Positions 56,016-64,000 of a stretch of 64,000 bases of DNA are shown here, piece after piece. The stretch spans positions 186,001-250,000 of the forward strand of contig QNQO01000541.1 in NCBI GenBank assembly GCA_003290165.1, written 5' to 3'. Source of the DNA: Berberis thunbergii. Taxonomy: Eukaryota > Streptophyta > Magnoliopsida > Ranunculales > Berberidaceae. The notes under the pieces were generated by a model. That model was not told the DNA's origin and made no database searches. It saw nothing but the letters and a program-made list of their open reading frames with translations. A program made the position numbers and the translations under genes. The first letter of the stretch is position 1. Each line of letters opens with the position of its first letter.

Positions 56016-56165
56016 TTTTTTGCTATCAAATGACTTTGAGTCATTGAGTCAAAATATATCAAATAATGGAGGCAAAGTAATGTAATTAATGGAGGCAAAG
56101 TAATGTTATTAATAAGAAAATGTATTACATTGAGTCAAAATCTATCAAATAATATCTCAAATACA
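56016..56165. repeat. CACTA inner flank shared with the element ending at 14473
   Basis: In reverse complement this reads ATTTGATAGATTTTGACTCA, ATGTAATACATTTTCTTATT, CTTTGCCTCCATTA and TCATTTGATAGCAAAAAAAA, aligning with about 14155-14310. The piece TTACATTACTTTGCCTCCAT is duplicated here. It shows that the two CACTA elements are related despite different subterminal repeats. Confidence 0.75.
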
Positions 56166-56400
56166 ATGATAGTCAAGGAAATAGTCATCTGAAATGATAG
56201 TAGAAGAGCGAACAGAAGAAACATGGTCTTGGGTTGTGTCTTGAGTAAGAAATAACCGCCAAAGAAGTTGCCCAAAATGCTACCAGCAGCAAGACCCATG
56301 AATGCATAAGATTGGAGACTGGTCATTTTCCATTTTTGGCCATAATCAGCAATAAGAACATCTTTTGCGACTTCTGAATTCTTGTTACAAGGCTTACGGT
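56135..56400 (-). pseudogene. Folate-biopterin transporter (FBT family) exon fragment
   Basis: Minus-strand frame LQSYAFMGLAAG, SILGNFFGGYFLLKTQPKTM and FLLFALLLSFQMTISL matches the transmembrane segment after the D-x-x-DA-x-V-x-E helix of plant folate-biopterin transporters, about 500-residue, 12-helix MFS-like membrane proteins. Two hydrophobic helices are visible. Upstream (56330-56400) AKDVLIADYGQKWK is eroded, and the 3' end runs directly into the CACTA inner flank, whose bases supply the stop. Only one exon remains, so it cannot encode a transporter. Confidence 0.65.
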
Positions 56401-58018
56401 CGAAAAATTAAGACATGGGGAACCACTGTCTAGATGGACTGGAAACTCAAATGTAGTATAAGTTGCAATCACTAGTTCACTTTACTCACTTGAATGTTCA
56501 GCCATAAGCTCGGAGGCTTCAATTGCATTGCTACATCTTCCACAAGAAGAATTTGAAGTAGATTACCATCAAATCTGTTTGTCCGAGACTGGACGCCCTG
56601 CTTTACTGCCAATTGACAAACAATCTGTCAATACTGATTTAAACACATTGGATTTTATACTTTGATCATCAATGAACTTAATGGAATTCCTAAAAGTTTT
56701 ATAGTAAGAGGGTCTGTATGTGTGTACTGAAGAAGCCGTGTTGCTAGACACAAATGACGACGAATGGGAAAACTTATTGGAATGCAGTTTAGCAAACAAC
56801 GTGTACAGGGTAGGAAATTACTTTGGCTAAAGAGTTTTGCGAACAATTGAAAAATCTTTGCTGCATGACGAACGAAGGAAGAATTTCATACATTGCCTAT
56901 AGATGAAGGTACTTTGAGTTTCAATTCAATTGTACATAATTTAAAAACCGTTGGTAAAGAGTCAAGTCGTTAAATAAGATTTCATGCAAGACACCCTGAT
57001 ATGAGAAGACAAAAGGAGCCTAGTCCAAGTAACAAGGCCGAAGTTGCAGCTTCATATGTGCTAAGGCAAAAAAAAATGGTAACAAGAAAAAATTTTTTTT
57101 GGTAGGTGTTGGAATTGTGGCAAGCAGGGTCACTTATGGGGCCTGATTGGCAATAAAAAAGGCCCCAATAGTCACAGATTTAGTGGTAAGATGATCCTCT
57201 TGATGGGTCTTGGTAAAGATAGATTTGTTCTGCATAGTGATGCCACCAAGAACATGCACCAATCACTTAATATGTTGCAGCAGGTATGAGATTTGTGGTG
57301 GTGGTGGTGATGTTGTGGTGGTGGCGCTCATGAGGAGATGTGGTTTTGTTGATGGAGGGTGTTCATGAAGACCCTGTTGGAGTGTTGGTATGCATGTGTA
57401 AATATGAGTAAAATCATTTTCAAAGGGGGAAACAATGACTGGAGACCCCTTTAAAACAAAATTTGTTGGGCACATAATTTCCATGGTATTCGTGCAAGCA
57501 TACACTCAACTTTTAAATTAAAAAAGTAGAAATTTTGTAGGATTTGAAGCATACCAAAATATGAAACTGACCAAAATGTGAAGACCGGGGACCCTCCACC
57601 ATCACCAAGGTCATTTTCATTCTCACAACAATTTGAAAATTGTACAAGCGAACTACCAACTGGTCCTTTAAGGAAGCACCTCATAGAGCTAGAGGTGTTG
57701 ATCATCTGACAGACAGCATGTACCTGTTGGTGAGATCAATGAGAATTAGTCAACTCAAAAGTTTTACACGTATTAGACATGAATGACATTACATTAATCA
57801 CACAACTCAAAGAATAACATTAGTGAAATAAACCTATTTGTTTACTAAAAGAAAGATAATAATTATACAATAAGTTAGTAACAATTTCTTTCTTTCATGA
57901 TATATCTTGTACACGGCAAATTTTGTCTAGATATATACTCAGAACTACCGAAACTATGAAAAGAAGAAAACAAAATCCATATTCACATAAGCACATTTAC
58001 ATTTGTTTCTTTCTTAAC
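56401..58018. other. Mostly unassigned; possible Copia gag scrap
   Basis: Around 56930-57170 on the + strand, with frame breaks, is HPDMRRQKEPSPSNKAEVAA then CWNCGKQGHL, a CCHC zinc knuckle (third position H, last Cys missing) like plant Copia Gag. The 57270-57340 segment is a GGTGGT simple repeat. Minus-strand open frames at 57.45-57.7 kb have no recognised family. Confidence 0.4.
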
Positions 58019-58126
58019 CTGTTTAAATGCCAGAGATGTTCTTCTAGTCAGGAGGTTAAACTCATACAGATTTGCTAACACACTGGTCCGGAGAAATTTG
58101 GGTTTGACCTGCTTCACATGTTTCAT
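58019..58126 (-). pseudogene. Possible exon, family not recognised
   Basis: Minus-strand frame from an ATG at 58126 reads KPKFLRTSVLANLYEFNLLT then RRTSLAFKQ and ends at a GTTAAG donor (58018). Thirty-six codons with even composition, in the same orientation as the neighbouring captured exons. I cannot name the parent gene. It may be chance. Confidence 0.3.
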
Positions 58127-59625
58127 GCTCTAAAACAACACTTACATGTGGGGGTTTCTTACCAGGAAACAGGAATGCATCTCTGCCTAGAATGCAGATC
58201 TGTTAGATGTTTATACAATCTTCTTGAGTGTGGTATTGTTTTCGATTATTTTAATCCAATGTGTCAAGTTGCAGTATGGTAACATCTCAAGATCACTAAT
58301 AAGGTGTTTTTGTCATTAGGATGTCAAATACACGTACCATGTCCTTGTAGGATGATAAGAGATTGCTTCGGTAAAGCTCCTGAAATGAAGCAATTAAACA
58401 ATGTAAGACAGCCAAAAATATGAAGAAACAAATTTATAAAGCAATTTCCATACACAAGCTCACATGCATTTTATTCCAGATTTGGGATGTTTATGCTAAT
58501 CTCCCAATCCCTATAATAGTAACTAAGTTATATGGAATAATACCTAAATTGACAAACACTTTTCAAACCTTATCCAATAAAATTGACATCACTTAAGAAG
58601 CTTCAACACACGAGCGTGCACACACACACACACATGATATATGCACATATCCATTTTTCCCAGTAAGATGAATTTATTGATAGGCACCACAATCACAAGT
58701 TAGCGTAAGACAGTGAGATATGTAGCTATTGTCTTCCTTTTTTCCTTATTGGCATCTTGAAACAACCTTCTACTCTTTTCTAAAAAGATGATTCACACTA
58801 ATTCACCAACACCCTTGAGGAAACAACTAGTTATAAGTAAAGCTAAACCAGCACAAAAAAACTAAGTAAACAATTTTACTGAATCAGATGTCAAAACATA
58901 TGTGATACTGAAGGAATGGGGATTGCTTCTTAATCTAGTTAGGGGCCTTAATTTCTTGTAAAAATGCGCAGTTTTTTTTTACAAAATTCAGACCCCACTG
59001 CAATATCACAGACGCATGTCATACTGTATGGCAATAACCAAAGTCGAACCCAAAATTACTTGCTGCTTCGCTAATTTCTGGCCAGTTTTTTCTCGAATGT
59101 TTGGCATATCTTTTAAAACACCCAAATCCATTGCTGGTAAGTACCTAAGTCAATAATATTCATCAGACAAAACCTTAATAATGTGTGCCAAGTTGTGCCC
59201 TAGAAGCTCTAATGCCGAGCAAATTCAATACAAGTAACAAATTGAAAAAAAACAAAGATCTTCTTGTATATACCTCCGAGAGAGATACTTGTTGGCAAGG
59301 TCAGTGGCGTGATTCCTGCCACTTGATGATGCTGAGAACCATTGTTGTTTATGAGAGAGCAGTTTTAACCATTGGTTTTTCAGGTTTCGTTGTGCTGCAG
59401 GTCTCCAGTGGCGTAATGAAGAAGGTGATGGAGAACTGAAGGCAGACGCAGGGGTTCAAGATTCTGTGTTGTAAATTCGAGAAAGGGGTGAAAGAAAGTG
59501 AGCGACAGAGACATGAAACCTTTAACTAATGGGTGAAAAAACAATTGAATTTGAGGATTTATTGTATATATACTCAACTTGTATGCTCTAGTACTGCTTA
59601 TAGCTAAAAATGGAAGCAAGGTTAC
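58127..59625. other. No gene recognised
   Basis: Presumably intron or filler inside the CACTA element. I looked for the next ABCG3 exon (the membrane-domain loop after the IK-motif) on the minus strand and did not find it. A CA microsatellite lies at about 58617-58634. Confidence 0.4.
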
Positions 59626-60023
59626 CTTGATTTCTTTTATATGAGCAGGTAAACCAGTAATACTCATGAGAGAAGTAAACGATACAAAGACAAACACCGC
59701 TGCAACTCTCACCTGCAAAAATTGTTGGGATATCTGGGTTATGTTTTGATGCTCTCTTTTACTGTTGAATAAAGTCAGAAACTTCAAAAAATAAAATTAA
59801 AAACACACAACGTAGAATTTCAGAAACTCACCATTACAGATGACAGAGAATGCCCGAGGTTGAAAAATATTGTACCAATACAGACTGCAAGAAGAGTGGA
59901 GAGAAGCAGCTGAAGCCAAAAGTACTCCCACTCCCTTGACATTATTAACAACGACCTCCATGTTAAAACTGCAATCCTGGTCGCACAGCCAGCTTTTCCC
60001 CTGCTTTTGAGAGTAGGGCCTTC
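59626..60023 (-). pseudogene. ABCG3-like half-transporter, two membrane-domain exons
   Basis: Parent genes encode WBC/ABCG-subfamily half-size transporters (Arabidopsis ABCG3 type). Exon 60023-59832 (64 codons) follows a TAG acceptor and reads AGCATRIAVLTWRSLL, WRSLLIMSREWEYFWLQL and GTIFFNLGHSLSSV: the start of the transmembrane domain. Exon 59712-59626 (29 codons, CAG acceptor, GTAAC donor) reads RVAAVFVFVSFTSLMSI then HIKEIK. Both frames are open and splice phases agree. The ATP-binding cassette (Walker A/B, signature) and the remaining helices are absent, so it is a gene fragment with intron retained. Confidence 0.8.
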
Positions 60024-60803
60024 CTACAAAATATAAATACAAATGAGGTACAAATTGATCAATTTAGTCTAGTTCAAGATCTTATAATCACAGATTTCAA
60101 CATGATAAACTGGATATTTCATCCAATCAACCAACCTATTGTATGTGTAGGCTTGACACCTACTGTGCCCAGTTAGAATCCATTGTGCATCCAAAGAAGG
60201 ACATCAATAGTATCAAAAGAAAATAGATAAAGGAAAGAACATGTATTAATGGATTAGAAACTTCAAATAATGAAGCAGAGGTGGAATAGAAAAACCATAG
60301 AACGAGCCGAAGCCTACTACACCAAATTCTAGAAGATTTGTTGCATGGAGTTCTTTGTTTAGGAATGGAGAACAAGTGTTACGCCGCATAGACAACGTTG
60401 GGAGTAACTTGTTTCACTTAAGACTAAATAGGTGGTGATGGTGGAATGATGGTAGAGCACTGGATGGGCTTCTCATCAAAACTAAAGCTTGCAAAGAAAT
60501 GTGTTGGTGGCATGATAGTTGTGATAAGTATAACCAAGTGCTCTAGAAGGGTGCTAAAGCAACTACTTTTCAGGCCAATGACTACACGGATACATACAAT
60601 ATAACTTCGAAATAAGCACCCAATAATCAGGATATAACTGACTGGGTAACCAGAGATTCGGAGTTCACGAAGATACATGAAAGAGTTTTCAGGAAGAAAA
60701 AAAAAAGAGAAAAAAATTTATTGAATATTTAGATTAGAATTGATTTGACATAACTGAAACTGTAAAGCAGAATGTCATTCAATATTAAGATTCCTAACCA
60801 TAC
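60024..60803. other. Gap between ABCG3-like and clathrin fragments
   Basis: No exon of either gene is recognisable. A minus-strand frame at 60424-60678 (starting YLRELRISGYPVSYILIIG) is open for 84 codons but matches nothing I know. Confidence 0.4.
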
Positions 60804-63415
60804 CTTGACAAGATCTCCGAGTTCCTCACTGCATTCAAGTTTATTCTCAGCCAACCAGTTCTCCAAAAGATTCTTTTTATTCTGATTCACAACTAAACGA
60901 GATAATTCCAAAGACTCAAATGCATTGAGCTTTCCTTTAGTTAACAATGTCCCAAAGTACTGCAAGACTAACAGCAAGCTCCAAATTGTTTAGCTATAGC
61001 AGTTGCAAGAGCACACTCGTGAGAAATACATTTCAGTTGCTATGTTAGTAACTAAAAAGGTGAATCTATAAGACTTACTTGACTGCTGACAAATGGCACA
61101 ATGGTTGCTTCATTTACAGTGGCAAGTCATCAGCAAAATCTGGAGGGAAGAAAAGGTCTGCTTGTTTCTTTGAAAAGCCTGGCTTCCCTGCATATCAAAT
61201 TAAAAAAATCAGCACCAAATTTAACAAAATAAGTAAACACAAGAAAGGCACGATAAACAAAAGGGGAGAGTGTTATTTAATCATGGATAATAAGGAGTAC
61301 ACAATGGTTATCCATTGCCTAAATAAGAGACACGGAAAATATATAATAACCTGGCTGGGCACCAAGCTCAATCACGTGCAACTTTGACGTAAGTTGTCCA
61401 ACATTGGAAGTCTTTGAGGCAAAGCAGATTAGCGTAGAAGGGTTTTCATTCCCAGGGACCTGAGCATAACGCCAAAAAAATATAGTGTCAATAGGAGAAA
61501 AACAATCAAAATTAAAAAGCAAAAAAAATGAGAGAAAGAAACATGTCGCACCTTGAATGAAGCAAACGATGCTGCATGTGCTTCAAGAGCCTGACTACGT
61601 TGCTGATCCACAGAGAAAAGTTGCATGTTCCCCTTAACTAGTTGAGGCCTCTGCAATTGAGTTTAACAAATGAAAAACAAATTAGAGTACAGTAGTGAAT
61701 GCCACCAGAAAAATACCATACCATTGAATTTGAGAATCAGGATCTAAAAATAAATGATACTAGCATCTACATACTGTATATATTACAAGTAAACAACCTT
61801 TCATGATAGTTTGATGAGATTAGGGAAAGCACAAAACAAATGTGATAAAATGCAGCACTGAGAAAGTGAGAAATTTAGATACAAAATAATGATTTAGATT
61901 ACAATAGTTCTAATATATACAAAAACAATGGAAAGCACATTAATAGTGGATGACATGTGACAAAATTTTGTAACAGTAATCTAAAACTGAAGTTGTCTTC
62001 ATCTCTTAAGAACTGGCACATTGCTTCACACAACACAACTAGAAATAAAAAAGGAAAGTGTTGATGAAAATTCATATGACATCCTATCAAAGAACAAAAA
62101 AAAAATCTTTGATTAAGACTCCTAGCACCGATCTCTACAACGGTTTAGGGCATCAATTAGTGTACAATAATTCACAAGAATATATTATCATTATGATGCG
62201 AGATTCGGATCAACAAAACTGATGAGCGATATTCATCCATTTCCAACTCAATGAACCATGCAAGGATTTTTCTTTACACCTCTAGTATGTAGTCTACATA
62301 TAAGCATGAAAACACCAATGAAACCATTCTTTAAAGTAAACCAAAACCAATGATCATCGATGAAGATGTGTAATTGTGAGGTGCTTAAACACCAATTGAC
62401 AGATCAGACTAATGATGCTCTCTTACAACTCCACATCCCTAACTGTGGTAACCCAATTAGATCTGGCAAACAACTCGTGTAACGATCTTTTAGCAAAACA
62501 ACACAAAAATCATTTTAAAATCAGTTAAATGCTCCTTTCCTGGAAAAGAAAGAGCAGAGTAAGTATGTATTAGCGCATTTAGATTGTCAGGTAATAGATT
62601 TTTTTTCTAGTAGTATTCCATGCATAAAGTTCCAAGTCAAATTCAAAACTCCTAACAAAAATATGTCCACCACAACATCAGGGAAAACTTTCGATGTTTA
62701 AGAAAATGTGTATGTTGTTAATTACTTAATTTATAATGTGTAACTTTTTCACTTTTTCGGCAGTCAACAATCAATCAAATTGGATGTATGGAAGACGAAT
62801 AATGTCAGGTGGAGTAATCGGTTAGGATGCAACAATAAACAATATCTGAATGATTGGTTTGCCTTGAAAAAAGTAACAGAAATACATGATCTATAAGGTT
62901 AACACACACCTCAGCTGAGCCAGGAGCAATTCCAATCAAGACTAACCACTTCTCTGTTGGATCACATCGGTAGTTGATAATTTGATTATTAGCCAAATTA
63001 GCTGTTCTTTCGAATATCTTAGCAGGTTTTGATTCGCCTGGATAAACACCATGCAAACATATATCATGACAGAATTCAATTCAGAATTTGCAAACAAAAC
63101 AAACTAAGAAAAAAAAACTTGGCTATCAAAAGGCAAACCAAATATCTACCTTCAATTGACCAATGATATACTGCCGTTTGAGTGACCAAACCCAACGTCT
63201 TTGGGGTAATCCATTTCCAAAAGACAACCTGGACGAATGACAACAAATAAGCAAAAATTAGCCTTATTCCAACAAAAAAACTAAGATACTTTTATGATGG
63301 AAAAGTAAACAGGATGCAATTATAACCTGCTCAGGCATCTGATGAGACTTCATTTTTGCCTTTGCTTCAATGTTGAATATTTGCAAGTGATCTTGCGCGG
63401 TTCCTTGAAGTTGAG
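60804..63415 (-). pseudogene. Clathrin heavy chain, N-terminal-domain exons with two internal deletions
   Basis: Parent protein forms the clathrin coat triskelion (about 1700 residues). Seven minus-strand exons in order: 63415-63327 ([20 protein letters not shown]), 63228-63150 ([15 protein letters not shown]), 63037-62910 ([18 protein letters not shown]), 61650-61552 ([20 protein letters not shown]), 61459-61351 ([16 protein letters not shown]), 61187-61079 (FSKKQADLFFPPDFADD joined to NEATIVPFVSS) and 60993-60804 ([11 protein letters not shown] joined to [17 protein letters not shown]). All have GT/AG borders. In exons 6 and 7 about 70 and 60 codons are missing inside the exon and both joins shift the frame. 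The first exons and everything after DLVK are absent. It is a dead beta-propeller fragment. Confidence 0.92.
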
Positions 63416-64000
63416 CTTCAAACAAAAACAAAATTTCAACACTTGGAAAGTATAGTAATCTGCTTTTATATGTAATGTGAACAAAATCGATATTATGACT
63501 AGTCATTGCGTTTAGAACGCCTAGTAGATGGCAAATTGAGTCACATCTTCATAAGTTTTCCATCCCTCCCAATTGCAAAGGTCACTTGTCATTTGTGAAT
63601 CTCAATTATTAATTGGACCCTAATGAGCGATATGAAATTAATCGGGATTAATCAAAATTAATCAGCCTATATTTTATAAACATAATTTCTTTATCCTTCT
63701 AACTAATGTGTTTAATTCTAAAAAAATGTGTATTTAAGTAGTGAACATCAGTTGTCACATTTTAAAGCAAATTATAACAAAATAAAGAATTCAATGTCAA
63801 AGGTGCAATATTCTTTAGTTTTGCTTATCATTCGTTTGGTTGTTCTCTCAATGAGGTTATGGGGAAAAACGATTTTTTTACATTGCTATGGACCGATTAA
63901 TTGGTGACTTTTGAAAGAGATTAATCGTGATTAATAGTTGAATTAGCAAATATTCACCGATTACTCGGCCAAGGAATTATTCAAACCATTAGTTCAAAAA
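63416..64000. other. No gene recognised at the right edge
   Basis: AT-rich. I searched for the clathrin first exons (the start and the THVTMESDKYICVRE region) on the minus strand and saw neither. ATTAATCGGGATTAATCAAA-type repeats occur at about 63640-63665 and 63890-63935. The CACTA right terminus is not seen. Confidence 0.5.

Noticed and set aside
61690..61720. CACTA right terminus at CAGTAGTG
   Set aside because: The preceding bases do not match TTTTGGTGTAGTG and there are no subterminal repeats.
61079..63415. Functional clathrin heavy-chain gene
   Set aside because: Two exon-internal frameshifting deletions, missing first exons and nothing after the DLVK exon.
1..64000. CRISPR arrays, bacterial operons, rRNA genes
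   Set aside because: The sequence is plant nuclear DNA. The only regular arrays are the 178-bp and 125-bp tandem repeats and transposon subterminal repeats, and no rRNA core sequence was seen.

Overview
The window is plant nuclear DNA from a flowering plant: AT-rich, intron-rich, and packed with nested plant-type transposable elements and broken copies of plant genes (phototropin, PRT6, autoinhibited Ca-ATPase, protoporphyrinogen oxidase, B2-type cyclin). I see no intact host gene. The species cannot be named from the sequence.

Layout. 1-7.35 kb: an isolated phototropin kinase exon, a LINE RNase H remnant, several local repeats, and a CACTA transposon end at 7353 with subterminal repeats of the type CCACGGTTTTAAACCGT. 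7.9-14.47 kb: spliced-gene fragments, all on the + strand, from five unrelated genes (NAP1-related histone chaperone, DEK-type chromatin protein, PRT6 ubiquitin ligase, P2B Ca-ATPase, receptor-like cytoplasmic kinase), ending at a second CACTA terminus at 14473. That terminus sits inside the gag of a decayed Ty3/gypsy element (14.47-19.1 kb). 19.1-22.3 kb: two tandem arrays with about 178-bp and about 125-bp units. They lead into two antisense coding regions (22.8-25.3 and 26.5-28.0 kb) and two related LTRs (25.5 and 29.9 kb), read as the 3' parts of two Tat-lineage gypsy elements. A hAT-type element with an exact 8-bp target duplication lies between (28.4-29.5 kb).

30.5-43 kb: a LINE (RTE-type) tail, a probable hAT at 33.5 kb, a Copia element (LTR at 34.7 kb, gag at 38.2 kb) interrupted by a fold-back gypsy fragment, and a second hAT-type element with an exact 8-bp duplication (39.7-40.2 kb). 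43.2-50.9 kb: an LTR retrotransposon whose interior carries intronless pieces of host genes, including an in-frame fusion of protoporphyrinogen oxidase to cyclin B2. A full-length chromodomain gypsy element (44428-49641, LTRs plus CCTCC duplication) is nested inside it. 50.9-55.6 kb is non-coding retrotransposon-like sequence.

55.6-63.4 kb: a CACTA terminus at 55604, followed by intron-bearing minus-strand fragments of a folate-biopterin transporter, an ABCG3-like transporter and clathrin heavy chain. The clathrin copy has two exon-internal, frameshifting deletions.

The main theme is host-gene capture by two routes in one window: genomic capture with introns kept inside CACTA elements, and intronless capture inside an LTR retrotransposon. 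The functions named below are those of the parent genes. Almost every copy here is truncated or broken, and the PPOX-cyclin fusion (one open frame of about 325 codons) is the only product that could plausibly be translated at length.
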